51,589 bases of DNA, taken from Methanobacteriota archaeon (GTDB taxonomy: Archaea > Thermoplasmatota > Poseidoniia > MGIII > CG-Epi1). Location: NCBI GenBank assembly GCA_002718915.1, contig PBGF01000026.1:10024-61612 (forward strand), in the 5' to 3' direction. The translations under genes and the position numbers were made by a program. The notes below the pieces were generated by a model. The model was not told the DNA's origin. It saw only the letters and a program-made list of their open reading frames with translations, and searched no databases. Below, piece by piece: positions 45,142 through 51,589 of the stretch (its first letter is position 1; every line of letters begins with the position of its first letter).

Positions 45142-45150
45142 CATATAATA
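45142..45150 (-). promoter_or_regulatory. TATA box of the RNR transcript
   Basis: TATTATATG on the minus strand is centred 26 bases before the leader ATG at 45120 and about 89 bases before the annotated TTG start of RNR. Confidence 0.55.
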
Positions 45151-45186
45151 AGTATTTCATACGTTTAGAAAAAATGCAAAAACTTC

Positions 45187-45217
45187 CATTTTTCGTAGTA
45201 CGTCTACTGCAAAAATG
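45187..45217. promoter_or_regulatory. Dyad-symmetric element upstream of the RNR promoter
   Basis: CATTTTT (45187-45193) mirrors AAAAATG (45211-45217), and inside it GTAG mirrors CTAC around a centre near 45201. The element is 40-70 bases upstream of the RNR TATA box and downstream of the nadE terminator-like hairpin. It is a candidate binding site for a regulator of nucleotide reduction. It does not match the bacterial NrdR box. Confidence 0.35.
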
Positions 45218-45218
45218 A

Positions 45219-45251
45219 ACAAAAAAGAGTAGAACCTGTCAAAAAACAGGT
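45219..45251 (-). terminator. Terminator-like hairpin plus U-run after nadE
   Basis: On the minus strand ACCTGT, a six-base TTTTTG loop and ACAGGT form a stem, followed after a few bases by a run of six T. It lies about 80 bases beyond the nadE stop and before the RNR promoter elements, as expected for ending the nadE transcript. Confidence 0.5.
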
Positions 45252-45330
45252 GTTGGTTCCACAAATTTAATAGTAAAAGCACTCAAAAAGAAGTGTACGT
45301 TAAATGCCGTAATAATTAAATTATAAAAAA

Positions 45331-46134
45331 TCACTTAGTACCTATTGTTTCGCGCCAATCTAAACCGACTGTTCTGAGCCCTATCTTGCAAACTGGAGGA
45401 AAGACTCTTTTGTGTATTGATAATCTAATTAAACCTTGAATTTTGGCTATTTTTTTGATAGAAATTCCGATTTTATTTGATATTTTATCAACTGCAGAAA
45501 ATCTCTCTAACTCATAAAGAACTTTGTCAAGTTCCAAATAAGTAAAACCAAGATCTGCTTCATCTGTTTGTTCTGGCCACAATTCTGCTGTAGGTTTGCG
45601 CGTCAATATTTCAGAAGGTATCCCTAAGGATTCGCCTAAATTAAAAATTTGTGATTTGTATAAATCTCCTATTGGAAGAAAATCAGTCCCTCCATCACCC
45701 CATTTAGTATAGTATCCAATCAAAAGTTCTGATTTATTAGAAGTTCCAACCACTAATCTATTGGATGAGAAACCATACCCATACAATAATGACATCCGGA
45801 TTCTTGAATGTAAATTTCCTTCTGATAATTTTTCAGAGTATAAATCCGATGATTTTTTGTATGATGAGACAATATCATTGATATTAATGGTTACAGTATT
45901 CACTCCCAATGATTTAGCATGATTATTTGCCAAATCTACAGATTCAGTGACATGAAAAGGCATAATCAAGCCAGTTACTTTTTCTGAACCTAATGCTGAA
46001 ACTGCTAGAGACAAAGTCGCTGCTGAATCAAGACCTCCAGATAAACCTAATACAACTCCTTCTGATTCGGCATCTGCAACTCTCGATTTGATGAAATTAG
46101 TAATTATCTCAACCGTATCTGGAAATATCTTCAC
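45331..46134 (-). CDS. nadE: NAD synthetase, short (ammonia-type) form
   Basis: The enzyme amidates nicotinic acid adenine dinucleotide to NAD. The 267-residue protein is the synthetase domain only. It has the PP-loop LSGGLDSAA at 31-39, VVGTSNKSELLIGYYTKWGDG and FLPIGDLYKSQIFNLGESL, and RKPTAELWPEQTDEADLGFTY. There is no fused glutaminase domain. The GTG start at 46134 is divergent from a nitrilase-family gene 68 bases away, which could supply ammonia in trans. A hairpin terminator follows downstream. Confidence 0.96.
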   Translation of the reverse strand: MKIFPDTVEIITNFIKSRVADAESEGVVLGLSGGLDSAATLSLAVSALGSEKVTGLIMPFHVTESVDLANNHAKSLGVNTVTININDIVSSYKKSSDLYSEKLSEGNLHSRIRMSLLYGYGFSSNRLVVGTSNKSELLIGYYTKWGDGGTDFLPIGDLYKSQIFNLGESLGIPSEILTRKPTAELWPEQTDEADLGFTYLELDKVLYELERFSAVDKISNKIGISIKKIAKIQGLIRLSIHKRVFPPVCKIGLRTVGLDWRETIGTK

Positions 46135-46173
46135 TATTATGCGAAAAGGAGGGTGTAATTTAAATTTAACAAT

Positions 46174-46182
46174 ATTATATTA
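46174..46182 (+). promoter_or_regulatory. TATA-like box of the nitrilase gene
   Basis: ATTATATTA lies about 25 bases before the ATG at 46203. A second AT-rich block (TTAAATTTAA at 46160-46169) is placed for the divergent nadE start. Confidence 0.45.
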
Positions 46183-46202
46183 TTACGGCCCTATCAGAGA
46201 CT

Positions 46203-46997
46203 ATGCATTTGGCGTTAGGGCAAGTTCCTGTAATTCTTGGAAATGTAAATCAAAATCTAAAAATAATGGAAGATTCCATTTTGGAAGCAAAAACCAAAAG
46301 TAAAGAAGATATAGACTTAATTGCATTCCCTGAATTATTTATTACTGGATATAATTTAAAAGATAATTATAACTTAGTTTCTGAAGAAATACCTTGTAAT
46401 GGTCCTGCACAAGAAGGAATGCTTGTCTTAGCTAAAAAACATAACATAACTATACTTACTGGAATTGTAGAAAGAGCTAAAAAATCACTATTTAATTCTG
46501 CAGTAATGATTGGACCTGAAGGATATATTGGACATTGTAGAAAACAATACTTACCAAATTTTGGTCCTTTTGAAGAAAAAACTTTTTTCGGTGAAGGAAA
46601 TGAAACTCATGTTTTTGAAACCAATTTCGGAAATATAGGTGTTCAAATATGTTATGACCTATTTTTTCCTGATGTATCAATGAAAATGGCCCAAAAAGGT
46701 GCCGATATTATTCTAAATTTAGCTGCAAGTCCAACTACTTCTCGTCCTCTTTTCCATAGAGTATTACCTGCAAGAGCAATTGAAACTACATGCTATTATG
46801 GATACATAAATAATATTGGTACGCAGGGCAATCTGGTGTTTGCAGGTGAATCATGCATTTTAGATCCTAGAGGTAAAGTAATGATGGAAATAGAAAAATT
46901 TGAAGAAGGCACTATTGTTTGTGAAATCCCTCTTGAAAATATTCAGAAATATAGAGATTCAAGGCCTGTTCTTAGAGACTCTATGAACAAAGATTAG
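46203..46997 (+). CDS. Nitrilase-superfamily carbon-nitrogen hydrolase
   Basis: The 264-residue amidase has the full catalytic set: E44 in IAFPELFITGY, K114 in HCRKQYLPNFGPFEE, and the nucleophile C150 in VQICYDLFFPD. Members hydrolyse amides such as omega-amides or N-carbamoyl compounds; the glutaminase domain of long NAD synthetases is a relative. Gene position, divergent from a synthetase-only nadE, suggests it may be that missing ammonia source, but the shared motifs are common to the whole superfamily. It could equally be an omega-amidase-like or biodegradative enzyme. The second geranylgeranyl reductase follows on the same strand. Confidence 0.9.
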   Translation: MHLALGQVPVILGNVNQNLKIMEDSILEAKTKSKEDIDLIAFPELFITGYNLKDNYNLVSEEIPCNGPAQEGMLVLAKKHNITILTGIVERAKKSLFNSAVMIGPEGYIGHCRKQYLPNFGPFEEKTFFGEGNETHVFETNFGNIGVQICYDLFFPDVSMKMAQKGADIILNLAASPTTSRPLFHRVLPARAIETTCYYGYINNIGTQGNLVFAGESCILDPRGKVMMEIEKFEEGTIVCEIPLENIQKYRDSRPVLRDSMNKD

Positions 46998-47026
46998 TTT
47001 TTTATTCAGCCCCAATGGACTGTACT

Positions 47027-48286
47027 ATGTACGATGTAGCTGTTGTAGGACAAGGGCCTGCTGGAGGAATGGCTGCATTAAGGCTATCTGAGGCCGGCCA
47101 TTCTGTTGTTTCTTTTGATCGTAAAAAGCGTGTTGGAGATCCAGTACATTGTGGAGAAGGTTTGGGTAAAATTGCTCTAAAACACACTGGATATCCTGTC
47201 GGAGATTGGGCAATAAGAGAAGTTGAAGGTAATCGAATTAGAATGCCAAATGGGAAATCTGTTGGATTAATGTCTCCAGGCTATTCAGTTCACAGGTGGG
47301 GACTTGACCAGAGTATTTCTGATGACGCTGTAGAGGCTGGAACTACTAGGCATGAAGGTATCAGAGTTACCAAGGTTAATCGAGATAAAGATGGATGGAT
47401 TCTATCATCGAAAGATGGTGAACTGGCAAAGGCTAAGCAATTAGTTGTTGCTGAAGGACGAGTTCCAAATATAGTAACACAAATTGGTCTTAAAGGAAAT
47501 GAAAAGTTAAGATTGTTGCCAGGATTACAATATAAATTTAAGAAAGATGATGTGGATTTTCCAGATACAGACTATTTCGATTTTTATATTGATCCTAGAT
47601 ATGCTGATGGATACATTTGGGTTTTTCCAAGAAATGATATTTTTAATGTTGGAATAGTTGCCACAAATGGTGCAAAGGCAGGCTTAGATTATTTCTGTAA
47701 AGAACATATGAGTGTAGATCCTGACAAAAGAATTGAGAGTGAAATAGGTCATCGCCAAAACGGAGGATTAATTCCAAGAGATGGACCAATTCCTTTTTTC
47801 TCTACAAAGGACGCATACGTTGTAGGAGATGCTGCAGGATTGACTAATCCTATAACTAAAGGAGGCGTGCATGTTGGAATGCTCTCTGGGCAATATGCTG
47901 CAATTGCAATACAAAATGAACTAGGAACTGGGGAATTAGTACCTCCTTCTCACTCAGTTAATTGTCATGAACTACGTGGCCAATATTGGGAAAAGTGTGA
48001 AAAGGCATTGCATCCTGACTTAGAGTCACATGTATGGTATGATCGAATAATGAAGAGACAACCATGGACGCAGCAAAAATTTGTTGATCAATCTAAATTA
48101 ATCTATTCATTAGATAAAAGAATATTAAATTTAATAGGTGAGATATATGATGGAAATAATTATTCTAAATTACCTTGGTTAAAAATGCTAGGCGTTTTAA
48201 TCAAGAATCCCGATCTTTTACCAATGGCCGGAAAACTTCTCAAGATTAAATCAAGCTTAAAAGTTACAGAAACCTACGGCTGGTAA
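47027..48286 (+). CDS. Geranylgeranyl reductase family FAD protein (paralogue 2)
   Basis: The flavoprotein begins MYDVAVVGQGPAGGMAALRL, with the FAD-binding glycines in the first 15 residues. VGDPVHCGEGLGK is the active-site cysteine region and YVVGDAAGLTNPITKGGVHV the second FAD motif. I take the ATG at 47027, four codons inside the longer ATG at 47015, because a T-rich promoter box lies about 26 bases before it. It differs from paralogue 1 in the active-site motif (one Cys rather than a CxC), so the two probably reduce different prenyl substrates. It converges on the methyltransferase gene with a 13-base overlap. Confidence 0.9.
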   Translation: MYDVAVVGQGPAGGMAALRLSEAGHSVVSFDRKKRVGDPVHCGEGLGKIALKHTGYPVGDWAIREVEGNRIRMPNGKSVGLMSPGYSVHRWGLDQSISDDAVEAGTTRHEGIRVTKVNRDKDGWILSSKDGELAKAKQLVVAEGRVPNIVTQIGLKGNEKLRLLPGLQYKFKKDDVDFPDTDYFDFYIDPRYADGYIWVFPRNDIFNVGIVATNGAKAGLDYFCKEHMSVDPDKRIESEIGHRQNGGLIPRDGPIPFFSTKDAYVVGDAAGLTNPITKGGVHVGMLSGQYAAIAIQNELGTGELVPPSHSVNCHELRGQYWEKCEKALHPDLESHVWYDRIMKRQPWTQQKFVDQSKLIYSLDKRILNLIGEIYDGNNYSKLPWLKMLGVLIKNPDLLPMAGKLLKIKSSLKVTETYGW

Positions 48287-48924
48287 GTAAACATTACAGA
48301 AGTTTGTTTAGGTTCATACTTATGTTTCCCAAATAATTCCTCTTCGATGACTTCATCAAAAATTATTCCATTCATTGTCTTATATTTATCATAAAAATCT
48401 GTAGGTACAGGATATGTCTGGAATTTATAATCTAGATTATCATACAAATTAGCTCCAATCCACAACATTCCCTCAGGATTCAATGATTCTAAGATTTTAT
48501 CAATAATCGACTTCTGTTGTTTCAAATTAAAACAACCTATAACTCCATATAATATAACCAAATCAAATTTATTATCTAATTTATTCAAATAATCAATTAT
48601 GTCTCCACGATAAAACTCACCCGAAGGAACATGTTTCTTTGCTTGAAGTATATTTAATTTGATTAAATCTACTCCAAATGCTTGTGAATTAAAATTATCA
48701 ACTACAAATTTAAGCATTGTTCCTGTACCGCATCCCAAGTCAAGAACATTCTTATTGCTTAAATCTAAATTTTTGTACTCAACTACCTTAGAAACTATGT
48801 TCTCTAAATCCGAACCTGTAAGTTTCAACCAAACTGCGCCAGGTTTATTAGTAAAATAATTTCTTAATGAATATAAATTCATAACTATTTTAATGTGGAA
48901 AAGATTTTTCAGAGATTGAAACAT
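48274..48924 (-). CDS. Class I SAM-dependent methyltransferase, unknown substrate
   Basis: The 216-residue protein has the SAM motif VLDLGCGTGTMLKFVVDN near residue 60, FGVDLIKLNILQAKKHVPSG (motif II region), and YRGDIIDYLNKLDNKFDLVI as the third. The remainder is compatible with a small-molecule methyltransferase, but the substrate is not visible. Its start shares a base with the stop of the PqqB-like gene (TAATG), so it is the last gene of a three-gene cassette with a C26 amidotransferase and a metallo-beta-lactamase-fold protein. Confidence 0.85.
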   Translation of the reverse strand: MFQSLKNLFHIKIVMNLYSLRNYFTNKPGAVWLKLTGSDLENIVSKVVEYKNLDLSNKNVLDLGCGTGTMLKFVVDNFNSQAFGVDLIKLNILQAKKHVPSGEFYRGDIIDYLNKLDNKFDLVILYGVIGCFNLKQQKSIIDKILESLNPEGMLWIGANLYDNLDYKFQTYPVPTDFYDKYKTMNGIIFDEVIEEELFGKHKYEPKQTSVMFTYQP

Positions 48925-49751
48925 TAGAGATTAAACTCCATACCTTCTTCTCCAACTTCCCAACCCATAGATTGAACTTTTTGATATTCTTTTGAATCGG
49001 GATAATGTAATGGATTAGTATGGTTTAAATGAATAAATATAATTCTAGGATCTCCAGTTTGTTTTTTGCCCAATATCTCTAATGTATCTACAATTGGAGG
49101 GTGAGGAACTTCTGCTTGAACTCTTCCTTTCAGTTCATCCAATGTCCAAAATGTACCGTCTAAAAGTACTATATCTGCACCTATTGAAGAAAACCATTCT
49201 CTGGGATTTTTATGACCGACAAAATCCAAAGTTTTATTCCAATTATCATGATCTGGAAGGAACAATAAATTATTCGCATTCCCCTTAAAAAGAATAGAAT
49301 GAGTATCAAAATCTTGTGATCTGTGAGGAACTTCTATAGGTTGTATATTGTCTGAATTAAATTTATCCAAAATTAAGTTACCTCTATCAAACAATTTTTG
49401 CCATATTGGATGAGATTTCACATAATCTGCTACAGAATTAGAACATCTTAATTTTACACCCTTAGAATTTAATGACTCTCTACCAAATTGCCCCAAACCT
49501 TCTATGTGGCCTAAATGTGCATGTGTTAGCCATATCTCAGATATTTCAGAGACATTAATGGAAGACAATTGTGCCTCTATGCATCTAGTTACTTCTACAA
49601 GACCTACTTCCTCTCCATGCAATCCTAATGAAACTGGCATTCTCGAAAGTTTTTTGTCTTCTTTAGCATCAATACAACATTTTTCATTACAACCTAGTTG
49701 AGGACGACCTGCATCCTGAGCATTTCCAAGTAAAGTTATTCTATTGTACAT
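48924..49751 (-). CDS. Metallo-beta-lactamase-fold protein, PqqB-like
   Basis: The 275-residue protein opens with LLGNAQDAGRPQLGCNEKCC, a cysteine-containing start typical of PqqB-like proteins. THAHLGHIEGL has H77, H79 and H82, but Gly at position 81 in place of the usual Asp of HxHxDH. LFLPDHDNW and IFIHLNHTNPL supply further Asp and His ligands. It is probably a hydrolase or oxidase with an altered metal site. True PQQ synthesis is unlikely, since no pqqA, C, D or E gene is in the window. It overlaps the C26 amidotransferase gene by 11 bases and couples to the methyltransferase. Confidence 0.85.
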   Translation of the reverse strand: MYNRITLLGNAQDAGRPQLGCNEKCCIDAKEDKKLSRMPVSLGLHGEEVGLVEVTRCIEAQLSSINVSEISEIWLTHAHLGHIEGLGQFGRESLNSKGVKLRCSNSVADYVKSHPIWQKLFDRGNLILDKFNSDNIQPIEVPHRSQDFDTHSILFKGNANNLLFLPDHDNWNKTLDFVGHKNPREWFSSIGADIVLLDGTFWTLDELKGRVQAEVPHPPIVDTLEILGKKQTGDPRIIFIHLNHTNPLHYPDSKEYQKVQSMGWEVGEEGMEFNL

Positions 49752-50394
49752 TTTGAAGTTCTTTTCTTAACCATTCTCGTGGTAATGCTCTACCAAGTCC
49801 TTCTGGTGTTCTTTCTGGGTGCCATTGTACTGCAAACCAAGGTAATGATTCATGCTTTACAGCTTCAATCATTCCGTCCGATGATTTCGACATTACTTGG
49901 AGACCCTTACCTAATTTCCTTACTCCCTGGTGATGATGGCTCGTAACTTCAAATTCTTTTCCTTCCATTTCAGTCCAATGTGGAATATCTCCAATAGGCG
50001 GTTCACCACCTTCTCCATCTCTATGAATTGCTCCATCAAATCCACCCTGACCAATATCTGACCATAATGTTCCTTCAAGAAATACATTCATCACCTGTAG
50101 GCCTCTGCAAATTCCCAAAACGGGCATGTTTCTCTCTTTAGCCTTTGCAAGTAATGATAATTCTAATTCATCTCTCTCATCTTTAACACCGCCAATAGGT
50201 AAATTTTCTGTTTGGGAACCGTAAGCTCCACTCTTAATTCCCATATCTCCACCGCCCGATAACACTAATACATCATATTTGTCCAAATTATCTGGCGATT
50301 GAATTCTTTCTGGATTTCCTTCAGCTTCCTTAATAAATTTCGCATATCTTGGAAAATAGCGTTCATCACCTAAAGTTAAAGCAGTCAATTTCAT
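49741..50394 (-). CDS. Class I glutamine-amidotransferase-like hydrolase (peptidase C26, gamma-glutamyl-GABA hydrolase type)
   Basis: The 217-residue enzyme has the nucleophile C96 in VLGICRGLQVMNVFLEG and the His/Glu pair in FAVQWHPERTPEG (H192, E194). VTSHHHQGV is the conserved substrate-side loop of the PuuD-type family, which cleaves gamma-glutamyl amide bonds. It is not fused to an acceptor domain, so it acts as a free hydrolase. It heads the cassette with the PqqB-like and methyltransferase genes. A common small-molecule pathway is inferred, not shown. Confidence 0.92.
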   Translation of the reverse strand: MKLTALTLGDERYFPRYAKFIKEAEGNPERIQSPDNLDKYDVLVLSGGGDMGIKSGAYGSQTENLPIGGVKDERDELELSLLAKAKERNMPVLGICRGLQVMNVFLEGTLWSDIGQGGFDGAIHRDGEGGEPPIGDIPHWTEMEGKEFEVTSHHHQGVRKLGKGLQVMSKSSDGMIEAVKHESLPWFAVQWHPERTPEGLGRALPREWLRKELQNVQ

Positions 50395-50426
50395 TAAATT
50401 CCAAACACACAGTCCTAAATATTATT

Positions 50427-51032
50427 TTAGAAAGCCTCTAGAAACATTGAATATGATAAAATAAACATTACTATAGCAATTATAACATCTAAAATCTGCC
50501 ATGCCTTCTTAGAACTCATTAATGGTGAAATTACTCTAGCTCCAAATGCCAACGAAAAAAAGAAAATGATGCTGGCCATACAAGCACCTAAACCAAATTG
50601 AATTGTATCTTCAAATTGAATAGAAACTGTACCAATAAGTATCAAAGTATCAATGTAGACATGAGGGTTGAACCAAGTTAAGATCGCACAATTTATTAAA
50701 ACTAGTTTCAAATCAGATTCTCCCTCTTTAGTAGCTTCAAGGAAACTATCTGCTACATAAGCTCCTTTCAGTCTAAGAATGCCGTATCCTGATAACCATA
50801 GTCCTCCAATTACGAACATATAGTGTGAGAATGAATCAAAATTAGAGATTATTGATCCAAATCCAAAAACACCCAACAATATCAGAATAATATCAGATAG
50901 TGCACAAAAAAAAGCTATAGGAAAAACATGTTGCTTCAATAACCCTTGTCGCAGAACAAATGCATTTTGTGGACCTATTGCTAAAATTAGAGAAAAACTA
51001 AGTAAAAAACCTGAAATAAAGGCTGAATTCAA
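50427..51032 (-). CDS. LysE/ArgO-family amino acid exporter
   Basis: The 201-residue inner-membrane exporter has about six hydrophobic segments. The family start is SLILAIGPQNAFVLRQGLLK, and NCAILTWFNPHVYIDTLIL is the conserved central helix. Members export lysine or arginine. The TTG start overlaps the TGA stop of the small upstream ORF (TTGA), so it is translated by coupling. It may excrete excess basic amino acids. The gene upstream on the same strand beyond the small ORF is the truncated methylthiotransferase. Confidence 0.94.
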   Translation of the reverse strand: MNSAFISGFLLSFSLILAIGPQNAFVLRQGLLKQHVFPIAFFCALSDIILILLGVFGFGSIISNFDSFSHYMFVIGGLWLSGYGILRLKGAYVADSFLEATKEGESDLKLVLINCAILTWFNPHVYIDTLILIGTVSIQFEDTIQFGLGACMASIIFFFSLAFGARVISPLMSSKKAWQILDVIIAIVMFILSYSMFLEAF

Positions 51033-51133
51033 GATTCACTGTCTATTGGAACCCACTTTTCTTGACCTGTCTTAGGATCTATTATTTTCTTGACAGGTTG
51101 TCCTTTAATGAAAGCCTTAAACTCTTTTGGCAT
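51029..51133 (-). CDS. Small 34-residue protein coupled to the exporter
   Basis: The reading frame is MPKEFKAFIKGQPVKKIIDP then KTGQEKWVPIDSES, with a stop that overlaps the TTG start of the LysE gene. A TATA-like box lies about 28 bases before its ATG. No homologue is recognised. It may be a real small protein or a leader that sets LysE translation; the coupling and promoter argue that it is translated. Its Lys-rich composition in front of a basic amino acid exporter is suggestive but could be chance. Confidence 0.5.
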   Translation of the reverse strand: MPKEFKAFIKGQPVKKIIDPKTGQEKWVPIDSES

Positions 51134-51154
51134 AATTTTACAGAAAAAGAAGTG

Positions 51155-51168
51155 TATTTGTATTTTAC
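51155..51168 (-). promoter_or_regulatory. TATA-like box of the small ORF / LysE operon
   Basis: GTAAAATACAAATA on the minus strand lies about 28 bases upstream of the small ORF ATG at 51133. Confidence 0.4.
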
Positions 51169-51180
51169 TCTATTAAAAAT

Positions 51181-51589
51181 TCAAACTAAAATCGCAGTCA
51201 TAAAACCGTACTCTGAATCAATGATTTTAACATCGTAAAATTCACCCAATGGCAATTCTTGTTTCAATATAATTGGACGGTAATTATCATCTCTACAGAG
51301 TGTACTGCCTTTTCTTTTATTTTCCACAGTCAAAACGGAAGTTTCTTTTCCTACAAATCTCTTAAAACTTTTAGCGCCCAACTCCTTCCTAAGGTTTGTT
51401 AATTCACGTGAACGTTTTTTGACTATTCTACCGTTTATTCTTTTGTATCTAGAAGCTGGTGTTCCCTTTCTAGGGGAAAAACGTGTTACATTAACTAGAT
51501 CTGGAGATAATTGATTGAGTAAATCCACTGTTTCTTGATGATCCTCATCTGTCTCTCCTGGAAAACCTGTTATGATGTCTGTAATAATC
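51181..51589 (-). CDS. Partial MiaB/Cdkal1-family tRNA methylthiotransferase (5' end beyond window)
   Basis: The frame runs off the right edge; the visible ~135 residues are the C-terminal part. The radical SAM barrel segment DIITGFPGETDEDHQETVDL identifies the MiaB/e-MtaB family. A Thr/Arg-rich hinge (SPRKGTPASRYKRINGRIVK) follows, then a TRAM-like RNA-binding domain around RFVGKETSVLTVENKRK, with a short C-terminal strand ending MTAILV. Archaeal members convert t6A37 to ms2t6A37, which would continue the Kae1/Bud32 pathway. The N-terminal cysteine clusters lie outside the window, so this is truncated by the window and not a pseudogene. Confidence 0.93.
   Translation of the reverse strand, partial: IITDIITGFPGETDEDHQETVDLLNQLSPDLVNVTRFSPRKGTPASRYKRINGRIVKKRSRELTNLRKELGAKSFKRFVGKETSVLTVENKRKGSTLCRDDNYRPIILKQELPLGEFYDVKIIDSEYGFMTAILV

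Noticed and set aside
45058-45330. Cobalamin riboswitch before the B12-dependent RNR
   Set aside because: The leader has GCCACC but no convincing B12 box or the surrounding multi-helix core, and the predicted mRNA leader of about 60 bases is too short.
48924-49751. Pyrroloquinoline quinone biosynthesis
   Set aside because: Only a PqqB-like protein is present, with an altered metal motif and no other pqq gene nearby.
1-51589. CRISPR array, insertion sequence, prophage or defence island
   Set aside because: No regularly spaced repeats, transposase, integrase, terminal inverted repeats or defence genes were seen.

Overview
The window is a dense, AT-rich (about one third G+C by eye) archaeal chromosome segment. 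Archaeal or archaeal/eukaryotic-type genes include Kae1 and Bud32, Pus10, ribosomal proteins L21e and an unlisted short L41e, Rpb4/RpoF, DUF655, primase PriS, archaeal PheS/PheT, Taw1/TYW1 and geranylgeranyl diphosphate synthase with two geranylgeranyl reductases. They sit beside enzymes more usual in bacteria or eukaryotes: type I IPP isomerase, ATP-type PEP carboxykinase, ALDH7, FolC, cytosolic-type malate dehydrogenase and adenosylcobalamin ribonucleotide reductase. This mix, with giant surface proteins and the low G+C, fits a planktonic marine euryarchaeon of the Poseidoniia (Marine Group II/III) type. The taxonomic placement is inference; no 16S gene is present.

Layout. 1-3.5 kb: a PH-like membrane protein, a free-standing Trm5 D1-like domain and an ALDH7 dehydrogenase. 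3.5-6.6 kb: IPP isomerase and GGPP synthase, then an odd GXGXG protein. 6.6-13.3 kb (minus): a run of a beta-rich surface protein, Kae1, Bud32, a WD/PKD surface receptor-like protein, an ArsR-like regulator and a membrane protein. 13.4-20.7 kb: a small surface protein, a geranylgeranyl reductase and a 1780-residue surface protein with a ubiquitin-like cytosolic tail. 20.7-23.1 kb: an RHH/UPF0175 regulator, FolC and a lipoprotein. 23.1-26.4 kb (minus): GDPD, Pus10, L21e, Rpb4 and DUF655. 26.4-34.3 kb: a HEAT/HhH protein, AsnRS, a zinc ribbon, L41e, PheT, an unknown protein, PriS, RNase HII, SCP2, KsgA and tRNA-Val. 34.4-41.3 kb: PckA, Mdh, an AbrB-like protein, PheS, a CMP kinase, Taw1 and a membrane protein. 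41.4-46.1 kb: class II RNR with an unusual leader, then NadE. 46.2-51.6 kb: a nitrilase-family amidase, a second GGR, an amidotransferase/PqqB-like/methyltransferase cassette, a LysE exporter with a coupled small ORF, and a truncated methylthiotransferase.

Genes join into pathways. IPP isomerase, GGPP synthase and the two reductases serve archaeal ether-lipid synthesis. Kae1/Bud32 and the methylthiotransferase act on t6A37, while the Trm5-like domain and Taw1 belong to m1G37/wyosine modification. PckA and Mdh link the TCA cycle to gluconeogenesis. Rpb4, L21e, L41e, PheST, AsnRS, KsgA and Pus10 are information-processing genes.

No stretch over 300 bases lacks a gene. The longest gap, about 270 bases at 45061-45330, holds a terminator-like hairpin, a dyad element, a TATA box and a 20-codon leader ORF in front of RNR. 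Most promoters are recognised as a TATA-like box about 25 bases before the start codon, implying widespread leaderless transcripts. Nearly all convergent gene pairs abut or overlap. I see no CRISPR array, insertion sequence or rRNA.
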